From: Bacteroidota bacterium
Lineage (GTDB): Bacteria; Bacteroidota; Bacteroidia; AKYH767-A; JAHEYN01
Assembly: GCA_023251555.1 (NCBI GenBank)
Contig: JAHEYN010000003.1
Coordinates: 42,914 to 106,913 of the forward strand
Direction of reading: 5' to 3'
Length of the DNA stretch: 64,000 bases
Below the pieces are notes generated by a model. That model was not told where the DNA came from. It worked only from the letters and a program-made list of their open reading frames with translations, and did no database searches. This document shows positions 16,957 through 25,326 of this stretch, piece after piece; position 1 is the stretch's first letter; every line of letters starts with the position of its first letter. The position numbers and the translations under genes are program-made.

Positions 16957-18501
16957 ATGCCTTCAGCCGGTACAAAGGATCTGTTTTGGCTTGTTAAATC
17001 CCTGACCAAGTCCGAAAAAGGGTTTTTGAAAGTTTATATTGCCCGGCGCAGCCCCCGCGGAGATAACCTGATCTACCTCCGGATCTTTGAACGTATGGAA
17101 AGGCAGGATCAGGGTACGTATGACGAAAAAGCACTTATCCGCGAGACGGGGATCAAGCCATCCCGCCTTCCTAATCTTAAAAATTATCTTTCCGGGCTTA
17201 TCCTCCAGAGCCTGAGGGAGCTTTATTCGAAACATACAGTTACCGGATTGATACGGGGGTGGATTGCCGATGCGGAAATTCTTTATAAGAAGGCACTTTA
17301 CAAACAGGCGCGGAAAATTATAACCCGGGTAAAACACCTGGCTTATGCTCACGAGAAATGGATTCTTCTCCTTGAAATCCTGCACTGGGAAAGAAGACTT
17401 GTTACTGCAGAAACATACACTTACAGTCTCGACAATCAGCTTACCAGCCTTATAGACGAAGAAAAACGCATACTGTCGAAATTATCTGCCACCGGAGAAT
17501 ATAAAGCCCTTTCCGAAAAAATATTTGTTCTTCTCAAAAAATACGGGGAGCCGAGAAACATGGCGACAGCGGAAGAGTTCAGGAAGATACTGCGAAACCC
17601 TCTTCTGAAAACCAGCGACAAAAGCCTGCCGGTGGAAGCAAGATATTATCTTTATTTTATCCTCGCCAACCTGTATTACGGGCTGGGTGATAAGCAGAAG
17701 GACTATATCTACAGGAAAAAAATAGTGGAGCTGAGCGACTCCAGTCCCGAATGGATTAGGGAAAACACCGAACAGTACACGGGGCAGCTGAACAACCTCC
17801 TGATCAGCCAGACAACACTACGGAAATATGCGGAGATATTAAGCGTGGTGAAAAAACTCCGTGCCCTTCCGGCCAGGTCAGTGATTACCCAGGCCAATAT
17901 TTTTGCCAGTGCATCTTTCTATGAACTTAATGTGTACATTGACACGGGAGATTTTGCGAAGGGCATTCCCCTTATCCCCGGTATTGAAAAGGAACTCCTG
18001 AAATACTCCGCTAAAATCAATAAGGCCAAAGAGCTCCTGCTGTATTATAACTGTGCCTGTATTTATTTTGGTACGGGAGAGTATAACAGGGCGCTTCACT
18101 GGCTTAACAAAATCCTGAACGACACACCGGTACAGCTTCGCCAGGATTTATATTGCGTGGCACGTGTACTAAGCCTCATCATCCACCTTGAACTGCACAA
18201 TATTTCTCTTCTCGAATACTCAGTGAAGTCCACGTATCATTTTCTATACAAGCAAAAGATGCTTTACCGGTTTGAAGCACTCATCCTCGATTTCATCAGG
18301 AAGAAAATCCCGAAGATTATCACAAGGCCGGAGCTTGTTGCTGAGCTTAGAGACCTGAAGGAAAAGCTGGTTAAGGTTTCTGAAGATCCTTTCGAGAAAA
18401 AGGCACTTGATTATTTCAACTTCATCGCCTGGATCGACAGTAAAATCGAAGGCCGCTCTTTTGCAGAGATGGTCAAAAGAAAAGTTCGAAAAAATTACTG
18501 A
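16957..18501 (+). CDS. Uncharacterised helical TPR-like protein
   Basis: Cytoplasmic-looking protein of 514 residues with no signal peptide or membrane segment. It begins WLVKSLTKSEKGFLKVYIARR, a pattern (S-L-x-K-S-E-K-x-x-x-K) that recurs at the N-terminus of large Bacteroidota-specific helical proteins, and then is almost wholly helical with degenerate TPR-like pairs (e.g. YYNCACIYFGTGEYNRALHWL at about 372-392, quoted in part). No catalytic motif is seen. It stands alone, divergent from the TDGG-repeat gene and convergent with the GEVED gene; the 151-base upstream gap is AT-rich and holds no clear promoter box. The function is unknown. Confidence 0.75.
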   Translation: MPSAGTKDLFWLVKSLTKSEKGFLKVYIARRSPRGDNLIYLRIFERMERQDQGTYDEKALIRETGIKPSRLPNLKNYLSGLILQSLRELYSKHTVTGLIRGWIADAEILYKKALYKQARKIITRVKHLAYAHEKWILLLEILHWERRLVTAETYTYSLDNQLTSLIDEEKRILSKLSATGEYKALSEKIFVLLKKYGEPRNMATAEEFRKILRNPLLKTSDKSLPVEARYYLYFILANLYYGLGDKQKDYIYRKKIVELSDSSPEWIRENTEQYTGQLNNLLISQTTLRKYAEILSVVKKLRALPARSVITQANIFASASFYELNVYIDTGDFAKGIPLIPGIEKELLKYSAKINKAKELLLYYNCACIYFGTGEYNRALHWLNKILNDTPVQLRQDLYCVARVLSLIIHLELHNISLLEYSVKSTYHFLYKQKMLYRFEALILDFIRKKIPKIITRPELVAELRDLKEKLVKVSEDPFEKKALDYFNFIAWIDSKIEGRSFAEMVKRKVRKNY

Positions 18502-18526
18502 CTGGAAATTTCCGCGGGATATAAAC

Positions 18527-19369
18527 TTATTCTCCTGCAATAACTACCCTGGCAACCTGACCCCTGCCGGAATTGAGCCTTACAAAATAAATCCCGGGGC
18601 TGAGTTTTAGTGCCCCCGCTTCAATCCGCTTCCTGTAATATCCTTTGTTGTACCTGCCGATATTTTCTTCGCATACTTTATTCCCCGGCAGGTCATACAC
18701 CGATACAACTACATCCCTGCCGGTATTATCCGTTACATTGAAACAGAGTATAAAATAAGAAGTTGCAGGGTCGGGATAGATTTGCAGGGATGCCTGTGCC
18801 TGGTTTTCCGGGTTTTGAATGGATGCCCCGCCAGTATTGATGATGGTTACTGTATAATCTTCGGTTTCCCCGGTAGCAAAAGAAGTGCAGGCATCATTGG
18901 GGCCGTTGGAACTTAAGCTGGCCCTGCTGCGGATGCGCATCCTTGTTGCCCCCGGCAGTGCATTGGAAGGAACGGTGAAAGTGCAGGTATCAGGAACGCT
19001 GTCGGTGGAGCTGAGGGCTACCTGTGTCCATTCTGAAGCGTCAAACACAAAATCCTGGTTATAGTCAATCCATACGGATGTTTTTCTTGAAGGAGCAGGA
19101 ATGGTCACCACGAGCTGGTATGAGTTTCCTGCCGTGAGAGTGGCCGTGGTATTGCCGGTGGCAGGGTAGACGGAATAACTGGCACCGGTAAGGTTGGCGC
19201 AATGGGTATTCAGATTAATCAGAGTGGTGCCTATCAGTTCCACGTCATTGATATTGTCAATGATGGTGCAGTTCCCGCCGAGGGAGGTGCAATAGCTTTG
19301 TGCATAGAGTGCAGAGCTGCCGGCCAGTGTTGCAGCCAGGAGCAGGCCAAATGTTTTTTTTGATTTCAT
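18527..19369 (-). CDS. GEVED-domain protein with T9SS type A sorting domain
   Basis: Exported 280-residue protein. Signal peptide 1-23 (ends ALYAQ), then a region with three Cys in the first 40 mature residues, a GEVED domain (about 90-180) with its hallmark VWIDYNQDFVFDASEW and GETEDYTVTI, and a T9SS type A C-terminal domain (LQIYPDPATSYFILCF ... LSPGIYFVRLNSG). GEVED domains are surface beta-sandwiches of unknown ligand, often on secreted peptidases or adhesins; here no enzyme domain is attached. It lies 20 bases after the SBBP/PKD gene on the same strand, likely cotranscribed. Confidence 0.88.
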   Translation of the reverse strand: MKSKKTFGLLLAATLAGSSALYAQSYCTSLGGNCTIIDNINDVELIGTTLINLNTHCANLTGASYSVYPATGNTTATLTAGNSYQLVVTIPAPSRKTSVWIDYNQDFVFDASEWTQVALSSTDSVPDTCTFTVPSNALPGATRMRIRSRASLSSNGPNDACTSFATGETEDYTVTIINTGGASIQNPENQAQASLQIYPDPATSYFILCFNVTDNTGRDVVVSVYDLPGNKVCEENIGRYNKGYYRKRIEAGALKLSPGIYFVRLNSGRGQVARVVIAGE

Positions 19370-19389
19370 GGAATTATTTTTAAGAAATT

Positions 19390-22300
19390 TTATTTTAAGA
19401 GAGAGATGTTGCCTTTCCTGATAATGGTGTTTCCGTTCTGAAGAATGGCTTTCAGGTGATAAACAAAGACTCCGGAATTCATTGTTTCTCCCTTATATGT
19501 TCCATCCCATCCTTTGGAAGGGTCCGGGGTTTCAAATACCTTGTTTCCCCATCGGTCGTATATTTCAAAGGTAAGTGTTTTTATACAATTGCCGCGGACA
19601 TAGAGGATTTCATTCTCTTCGTCTCCGTTGGGAGAAAATGCATTGGGAACGAATACTTCCCCGCATACTACCTGGGTTGTAGTGTCCTGTTTGGGGTTAA
19701 TTGTAATGGTAATAGAATCTGTTACGGTACATCCGGATCCATTATCAGCCGTGAGCACGTATGTTATAGTGTTGGCCGGGATGGCCGCAGGGTTGGGGCA
19801 GGTAGTACAGCTCAGCCCGGAAACAGGACTCCAGGAGTATGAGTATCCGGCCATAACGGTAGCGTTGAGCAGCACGGTATCACCGGCATTAATGGTAGTG
19901 TCGCCGGGCAGGATTGTGAATCCCTGGGGAGGGGTATTTCCTATCACCACCTGGTGTACTGCGGTATCCATAGGGCAGCCGACAATAAGGGTTACGGTAT
20001 AGTTTCCCGGAGAGCCATACACATGTGAAGGAGATTGTGCAGAGGAGGTATCCCCGTCTCCGAAATCCCAGAGCCACATGCCCGGACTCCATACACCGTT
20101 TTTCCAGATGCAATTCCCGGTGGGAGTACCCGTAAACTGAACAGTATCCGAACAGTTTGGTGCAGCGGGCGAAGACGTAAAATCAATGTTTGTTCCCTGT
20201 ATGCCCATCTTGAAAATTACAGGCTGATCCTTCCCGGTGCCATTGCCCTTTCCTGACATCATCGAAGGTATCGTAGTGGGAAAACCCGTGGAATGGCTGC
20301 TTTGTCCTACCATTACTTCCTCCCTGCACTTGTCCGGCATGGCAATGGAAGGCCCGGCAACAATATTGTTGTAGTCATCCCTGTCTCCGCCGAAATAAGA
20401 GGAGTAATAGAGAGAATCTCCTGAGGCAGACAGCTTGAACAGTATAATGTCCAGCATGCCGTTGTATGAGTTATCATAAGCGCAGCCGGTGGTCGGGAAA
20501 TTTCCGGATGACTGGAACAGGTCCGACTTGCCCGCCACAAAGGCTTCATTGGCGTTGTTCACTTCAATGTCGCACCCGTAGTCCTCGTCAGAAGCTCCCA
20601 CATAGGTCGCATATATCATGGAAGACCCGGCGGCATTGAGCCTGCATACAAAGGCATCGCGTGAGTCTGCTGAGGTGTGTATGGTTTTATGAGCACCTGC
20701 CGTGGCGGGGAAGTTGTCAGAGGCAGTAAATCCTGTGACGAAGGATTCATTGTTTGAATTAATGGTAACACCCCATCCTCCGTCGGTGTTATTACCCCCG
20801 ATATAGGTGGAATACACCAGGGAAGAGCCTGCTGAATTTAACTTTACGAGGAAGGCATCATCACTGAATCCTGAACTGGGGGCAGTGGTACAGAATGAAC
20901 CGGGTGTAACCGGGAAGTCCGTGGAGGAGGTGCCCCCTGTGACAAAGGCTTCTCCCGCACTGTTTACGGTAACGCTGGTGGCGGCCTCGGCATTCCCGCC
21001 CCCTATGTAGGTGGAATACAGAAGTGTCCCGCTGCCTGCATCCATTTTCATGACATAGGCATCCCCGGAAATGGCCGACAATCCTGCGTTGGTGGTGAGA
21101 AAGGTAGAAGCGGCCCCGTTGAAAGTGTTGTCAAAGGCTGCTGCCGAAACAGGAAAATCGGATGAGGTGGTGAATCCCACAAGGTACACATCATTGGTGT
21201 TTCTCACTGCAATATCACGCCCTGCCTCCCCCTCGGTCCCGCCTATATAGGATGAGTACAGCAGGCTGTCGCCCCCTGCGCTAAGCTTGCACAGGAAAGC
21301 ATCCCCGTAGGCAGAGCCTCCGTTATAGGAATTATCATAGGCGTTGGGAGTGTATGGAAAATCATCGGAAGATGTAAGGCCCGTAAAGAAAGTTTCGCCT
21401 GCAGCATTCACATCAATGGCAAGGCCCCATTCCACACTGCTGCCCCCCACGAAGGTCGCGTAGTCGAGCGACATCCCGTCATATTTCAGTTTGAATACAA
21501 TCACATCTCCGAACTGCAGGAAAGGCCCGCTGTGCGTAGTGCTGTATGCTCCGAAGGTTACGGGAAAATTGCTGCCGTAACGCCCCACGCCATACACATT
21601 CCCTGCTGCGTCCGCGGCAATGTCATTCATGTACCCGTCATTAGACCCGCCCGTAAAGCCGCTGCTGGATGAACTCCCGATCCAGGTGGACCATAACATG
21701 AATACAGGGTCTATCACAAGGGGAAGATCATGATTGTACTTTCCGTATACCCTGAAGCCTGCGGTAGTGTTATTAAGAAGAATAAAACGCACATCCCTCG
21801 TCTCTTTTCTGCCGTTCACGTACTGGTAAGAAACAGGCAGGTGTTCTGTTACCGTTCCCCACGCATGCCTGATCTCCAGGTCGCCGTCAGGATTTACGGA
21901 GAGCCCCTGGATTCCGTCATACCTCATCCGGATATTGCTGATGTCGGCTCCGGGATGAAGGAGGTAATCGTATTTCAAACGGCCTTCCCCGGCTGCATAA
22001 TACTGCAAATCGGTATGAGGGTAAATATTTTCGTAAGTAAGCAGCCCGCACTGGGGAACATGGATGGCATGTTTTGACGGGTCATTCCCGATCAGGTAGT
22101 TCACACGGCTGCTCCCGGATTTTTCTTCTTTAACTATGGCAGCGGGATTAGCATTATCAAACACCATGTTCCACACAAGGCCTTCGTACTCTTCAGGCTT
22201 TTCATCTTCTTTATGTTTTGCCGCAGGATCTTCTTCAACCTCCCTGCTCATGCAGAAACTTATACCGTTGCGGAGAAAGCGTATGCCCCCCTCGTTGCTC

Positions 22301-22539
22301 ATGCACTGGTAGAGTATTTCTTTCTGCCATTGGCCGCGGTTGGCAAGGAAGAAGAAGGGCAGGGAGTCAGGGAAGGGTTTCAGGGAAGTATTTCCCGGCT
22401 GCTGTATGTCACGCTGCTTATTCTGGCCACGGAAAAATTTAGGGAAGGAGGCACTGCTACGGCTTGCATAACAGGGTTGCAGAAAGAATCCGGCAAACAG
22501 TATAATACATGTTAGCCGGAAAATATTTTTGAATATCAT
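19390..22539 (-). CDS. Large surface protein: SBBP repeats, PKD, T9SS type B (gliding-associated) domain
   Basis: Exported protein of 1049 residues. Signal peptide about 1-25; an N-terminal domain (60-290; FFLANRGQWQKEILYQC, YDGIQGLSVNPDGDLE) of the kind that precedes SBBP repeats (DUF7948-like); about seven SBBP beta-propeller repeats (290-740) with the recurring Y-S-T/S-Y-I/L-G-G and D-A-F-L-V/C-K-L; one PKD domain with WDFGDGDTSSAQSPSHVY; an Ig-like segment (ITYVLTADNGSGC); and a type B gliding-associated C-terminal domain (VPNAFSPNGDEENEILYV ... YDRWGNKVFE ... GVFVYHLKA). It is predicted to be surface-anchored by T9SS and perhaps adhesive. A promoter box lies 23 bases upstream. First gene of a two-gene unit with the GEVED protein. 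Confidence 0.9.
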   Translation of the reverse strand: MIFKNIFRLTCIILFAGFFLQPCYASRSSASFPKFFRGQNKQRDIQQPGNTSLKPFPDSLPFFFLANRGQWQKEILYQCMSNEGGIRFLRNGISFCMSREVEEDPAAKHKEDEKPEEYEGLVWNMVFDNANPAAIVKEEKSGSSRVNYLIGNDPSKHAIHVPQCGLLTYENIYPHTDLQYYAAGEGRLKYDYLLHPGADISNIRMRYDGIQGLSVNPDGDLEIRHAWGTVTEHLPVSYQYVNGRKETRDVRFILLNNTTAGFRVYGKYNHDLPLVIDPVFMLWSTWIGSSSSSGFTGGSNDGYMNDIAADAAGNVYGVGRYGSNFPVTFGAYSTTHSGPFLQFGDVIVFKLKYDGMSLDYATFVGGSSVEWGLAIDVNAAGETFFTGLTSSDDFPYTPNAYDNSYNGGSAYGDAFLCKLSAGGDSLLYSSYIGGTEGEAGRDIAVRNTNDVYLVGFTTSSDFPVSAAAFDNTFNGAASTFLTTNAGLSAISGDAYVMKMDAGSGTLLYSTYIGGGNAEAATSVTVNSAGEAFVTGGTSSTDFPVTPGSFCTTAPSSGFSDDAFLVKLNSAGSSLVYSTYIGGNNTDGGWGVTINSNNESFVTGFTASDNFPATAGAHKTIHTSADSRDAFVCRLNAAGSSMIYATYVGASDEDYGCDIEVNNANEAFVAGKSDLFQSSGNFPTTGCAYDNSYNGMLDIILFKLSASGDSLYYSSYFGGDRDDYNNIVAGPSIAMPDKCREEVMVGQSSHSTGFPTTIPSMMSGKGNGTGKDQPVIFKMGIQGTNIDFTSSPAAPNCSDTVQFTGTPTGNCIWKNGVWSPGMWLWDFGDGDTSSAQSPSHVYGSPGNYTVTLIVGCPMDTAVHQVVIGNTPPQGFTILPGDTTINAGDTVLLNATVMAGYSYSWSPVSGLSCTTCPNPAAIPANTITYVLTADNGSGCTVTDSITITINPKQDTTTQVVCGEVFVPNAFSPNGDEENEILYVRGNCIKTLTFEIYDRWGNKVFETPDPSKGWDGTYKGETMNSGVFVYHLKAILQNGNTIIRKGNISLLK

Positions 22540-22561
22540 TTAAGCAGATTTTAAGTTACTA

Positions 22562-22569
22562 CAAATCTA
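22562..22569 (-). promoter_or_regulatory. -7 promoter box for the SBBP/GEVED unit
   Basis: TAGATTTG on the minus strand, exact TAnnTTTG, 22 bases before the ATG at 22539. No good -33 TTTG at the usual distance. Confidence 0.45.
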
Positions 22570-22644
22570 TAAAAAATATCACCCGGGGTTCCGGAGGCGG
22601 TGTACAAGATTTCCCTTTGACGGAGTTTTATGGTTATGTACTGT

Positions 22645-22670
22645 TACTTTTTGTGTCAGGACAAGAAGTA
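22645..22670. repeat. Palindromic intergenic element
   Basis: TACTTTTTGT (22645-22654) and ACAAGAAGTA (22661-22670) pair over 10 bp with one T-G wobble around the loop GTCAGG. I recall near-identical TACTTTTTGT...ACAAAAAGTA palindromes as frequent intergenic elements in Bacteroidota genomes; only one copy is seen here. It is not followed by a T-run. Function unknown. Confidence 0.5.
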
Positions 22671-22795
22671 AAAAGTTCGATCTTCCTCAAAAGAAGAGAT
22701 CACAGCAGGCAAAATGGCCTTATAAGGTAATCCTGACTGATGCTGTGGAAAGTCCGATAGAAAGGTCCTTCAGGAAGCGGTATACCGAGTCCATT

Positions 22796-22839
22796 GTTGC
22801 AATTACAAGCGGGGATTTTTACTTTTGGCCCTATATTTG
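22796..22839 (+). promoter_or_regulatory. Promoter(s) of the lipoprotein gene
   Basis: GTTG at 22796-22799 is followed after 20 bases by TACTTTTG (22820-22827), a good -33/-7 pair. A second -7 box, TATATTTG, follows at 22832-22839. The ATG at 22853 is 13 bases from the second box. Confidence 0.5.
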
Positions 22840-22852
22840 AAAAGCATATCTC

Positions 22853-24016
22853 ATGATGAAATACCTGTACAGCATACTATTGATTTCCGCCCTGTGCATT
22901 GCGGGGTGCGAATCGTCAAGGACAGCTCTGAGAAAGGGGCATTACGACCTTGCCGTGTCAAAAGCCGTAAAAAAACTCGGGAAAAATCCGGCAGATCAGA
23001 AACAGCTTTCCGTTCTGGGAGAGGCTTTTAAAAAAGTACAGCAGTCTGACCTTGACAGGATTATTTTCCTGAAAAAAGAAGGCAGCCCGGATAGCTGGGA
23101 TGATATATTCAATATATATTCAAAAATCAAAGGCCGCCAGCAGCTGGTCAAAACCCTCCCGGAACAGCTTATCAGCAGCCTGGGTCTTCAGCTTATCAAT
23201 TGTGACGAAGAACTTATCCAGGCCAAGCAGAAAGCCGCAGAATATTTTTATGCACATGCGCTTGCCTTGCTTGAAAAGCCGGGCAGGAACAGCGCCCGGC
23301 AGGCCTATTCCGACCTTGAACGGGTGAAAAGCTATTACAATAATTTCCGGGAAACCGATGCCCTCATGGCAAAAGCCCTCGAGCAGGGCACCAGCAATGT
23401 TCTGTTCAGGATGAAAAATCAGTCGCATGTTATCCTTCCCGCAGGGTTTGAAGAAGAACTTACCAAAATCAGCCTCTATGAACTGAACCAGAAATGGACA
23501 AAATATTATACTGCGGAGCAAAAGAACATGGCTTATGATTATATTATCCTGGTAAACATGAAGGTGATAGATGTTTCTCCCGAAAGTATCAAAGAAACAC
23601 ACTATACCGAATCAAAGGAAATTCAGGATGGGTGGAATTATGTGCTGGATGCAAGGGGTAATGTGAAGAAGGATTCTCTCGGGAATGATATTAAAACCCC
23701 TAAGATGAAAAGAATAAGCTGCGAGGTGGTTGAGACCTTTAAAAAGAAAGTTGCGAGGATTTCCGGCAGCGTGGATTACATTAACAACAGTACAGGGCAG
23801 CTTATGAAAAGTGAACCTGTTATCTCCGACACTTTTTTTGAAAATGTATCGGATATTGCCATCGGGGATATGAACGTTCTCAAGCCGGAAACAAAAGCTA
23901 AAATAAAGCCCCCCATGCCTTTCCCGGGAGATGGGGAACTGCTGATGCAGTCGGCCGGCAACCTGAAAAAGATGGTGAAAGACATTATCTGGAACAACAG
24001 GCAGCTGTTGAACTGA
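22853..24016 (+). CDS. Lipoprotein of unknown function
   Basis: 387 residues with a lipoprotein signal peptide: MMKYLYSILLISALCIAGC, lipobox CIAGC with the acylated cysteine at residue 19, followed by E-S-S. The mature part begins helical and TPR-like (ALRKGHYDLAVSKAVKKL), and the second half is beta-rich with repeated charged stretches (e.g. SCEVVETFKKKVARISGSV, DISNVSDIAIGD-like end region). No catalytic motif is recognised. ATG at 22853 or 22856 are equivalent. It is followed by the radical SAM gene on the same strand, but with its own promoter box between. Probably anchored in the outer or inner membrane facing the periplasm. Function not known. Confidence 0.8.
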   Translation: MMKYLYSILLISALCIAGCESSRTALRKGHYDLAVSKAVKKLGKNPADQKQLSVLGEAFKKVQQSDLDRIIFLKKEGSPDSWDDIFNIYSKIKGRQQLVKTLPEQLISSLGLQLINCDEELIQAKQKAAEYFYAHALALLEKPGRNSARQAYSDLERVKSYYNNFRETDALMAKALEQGTSNVLFRMKNQSHVILPAGFEEELTKISLYELNQKWTKYYTAEQKNMAYDYIILVNMKVIDVSPESIKETHYTESKEIQDGWNYVLDARGNVKKDSLGNDIKTPKMKRISCEVVETFKKKVARISGSVDYINNSTGQLMKSEPVISDTFFENVSDIAIGDMNVLKPETKAKIKPPMPFPGDGELLMQSAGNLKKMVKDIIWNNRQLLN

Positions 24017-24119
24017 GATTGCCGGAAATGATATTTTTTTAAAAGACTTGATTTTTCTTGTTTTATGAAATGCGGGGAAAATTTGTCGAATACCCAATTC
24101 TGAACCCTCTTTTATTCAT

Positions 24120-24127
24120 TACTTTTG
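24120..24127 (+). promoter_or_regulatory. -7 promoter box for the radical SAM gene
   Basis: TACTTTTG followed by CAGG, exact TAnnTTTG, 36 bases before the GTG start at 24164. Confidence 0.45.
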
Positions 24128-24163
24128 CAGGGCTTCTTTCCGGGAAGCTGAACCCCGCCCGCT

Positions 24164-25186
24164 GTGAACAATCGTTTTGCCGACAACCTCAACTTCCTTT
24201 CAAAGCTTACTCCTGCGAGGGCATTCAATATGCTCAGTGTGGTAAGCAGTTACTATATTTCACGATGGGGGAAAAAACCCGTGCATTGGGGCATGCCCGT
24301 AAGTCTTGCTTTTGAGCCTACCACTTCCTGCAACCTCCGCTGCCCTGAATGCCCCAGCGGGCTCCGCTCATTCACCCGGCCCACAGGCATGCTTGAAGAT
24401 GAATTGTTCAAAACAGTGATTGATGAATTGTCCGGAACATTATCGTGGCTTATCTTCTATTTCCAGGGAGAACCCTACCTGAATCCCCGTTTTCTTGAGC
24501 TTGTAAAATATGCTTCGGGAAAGGGTATTTATACGGCCACCTCTACCAACGCCCATTACCTCAACGGGGAGAATGCAAAAAACACCATCGCTTCCGGCCT
24601 TGACCGCCTTATCATTTCCATTGACGGGACCACGCAGGATACATACCAGCAATACCGCATCGGGGGCTCGCTCGATAAAGTCATCGAAGGGACCAGGAAT
24701 CTCATCCGCTGGAAGAAAGAGCTGAAATCGAAAACCCCGCATACCATTTTCCAGTTTCTTGTTGTAAAGCCCAACGAACACCAGGTTTCCGAAGTGAAGA
24801 AGCTCGCTGCCTCACTTGGGGTGGACGAGGTCAGGTTTAAAACTGCACAGGTCTACGACTATGAACACGGAAATCCCCTGATTCCTGATGCAGACCGCTA
24901 CTCACGTTACAGCAGGCAGGAAGACGGCACTTACCGCATCAAAAACAATCTCGAAAATCACTGCTGGAAATTATGGCACTCCTGCGTGGTTACATGGGAC
25001 GGGCGTGTGGTGCCCTGCTGCTTTGACAAGGATGCGTCCCACCAGCTGGGAGAGCTGAAACGGCAGTCTTTTCAGGAGGTGTGGAAAAGCCAGGCTTACC
25101 AGTCTTTCCGCGCCTCTGTTCTCAGGTCAAGATCCGAAATAGATATCTGTAAAAACTGTACGGAAGGCACAAAGGTCTGGGCATGA
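24164..25186 (+). CDS. Radical SAM/SPASM domain protein
   Basis: Iron-sulphur radical SAM enzyme of 340 residues. The SAM-cluster motif is CNLRCPEC (C56, C60, C63), preceded by FEPTTS; the radical SAM barrel follows with LIFYFQGEPYLNP and DRLIISIDGTTQDTYQQYR. The C-terminus is a SPASM domain with cysteines in HCWKLWHSC, VVPCCFDKD and ICKNC, which would bind one or two auxiliary clusters. Members modify peptides, proteins or cofactors; no small precursor peptide gene is seen in the flanks. The start is a GTG at 24164, used because no ATG precedes the conserved part in the open frame (next M at residue 23). Substrate unknown. Confidence 0.9.
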   Translation: MNNRFADNLNFLSKLTPARAFNMLSVVSSYYISRWGKKPVHWGMPVSLAFEPTTSCNLRCPECPSGLRSFTRPTGMLEDELFKTVIDELSGTLSWLIFYFQGEPYLNPRFLELVKYASGKGIYTATSTNAHYLNGENAKNTIASGLDRLIISIDGTTQDTYQQYRIGGSLDKVIEGTRNLIRWKKELKSKTPHTIFQFLVVKPNEHQVSEVKKLAASLGVDEVRFKTAQVYDYEHGNPLIPDADRYSRYSRQEDGTYRIKNNLENHCWKLWHSCVVTWDGRVVPCCFDKDASHQLGELKRQSFQEVWKSQAYQSFRASVLRSRSEIDICKNCTEGTKVWA

Positions 25187-25190
25187 AATA

Positions 25191-25208
25191 TCCGGCCGGC
25201 CGGCCGGA
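25191..25208. repeat. Perfect (CCGG)4 palindrome
   Basis: TCCGGCCGGCCGGCCGGA, 18 bp, four tandem CCGG units, 5 bases after the stop of the radical SAM gene. Followed by AAAAATAAAT. It may form a stable hairpin that ends or stabilises the transcript; no T-run on the plus strand. Confidence 0.5.
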
Positions 25209-25240
25209 AAAATAAATCTCAATTTCTTCGCAGAAAAAAT

Positions 25241-25263
25241 AAGCAAATTCCTTAGATTTGCTT
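25241..25263 (+). promoter_or_regulatory. Promoter box for korAB overlapping a hairpin
   Basis: TAGATTTG (25253-25260) is an exact TAnnTTTG box. It sits inside an inverted repeat, AAGCAAAT (25241-25248) with ATTTGCTT (25256-25263). Start of korA is at 25327. The overlap could be an operator. Confidence 0.4.
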
Positions 25264-25326
25264 CCCCGCTTTTTCAGGTATATAACATATAATACAAACG
25301 GCACTTACCAAATTTTATAAACAGCT

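Larger units (their letters stand above)
22540..22852. other. Gene-free 313-base region between divergent genes
   Basis: Holds the minus-strand promoter of the SBBP gene (22562-22569), a 10-bp-stem palindrome (22645-22670) and two plus-strand promoter boxes near the lipoprotein start. An open frame of about 75 codons runs across 22626-22840 on the plus strand, but it has no convincing start, straddles the palindrome and promoter boxes, and looks fortuitous. Confidence 0.6.

Noticed and set aside
22626..22840. Open frame of about 75 codons in the gene-free region before the lipoprotein
   Set aside because: It has no suitable start, contains the palindrome, and covers the promoter boxes of the next gene. 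It may be a decayed sequence but no homology can be claimed.
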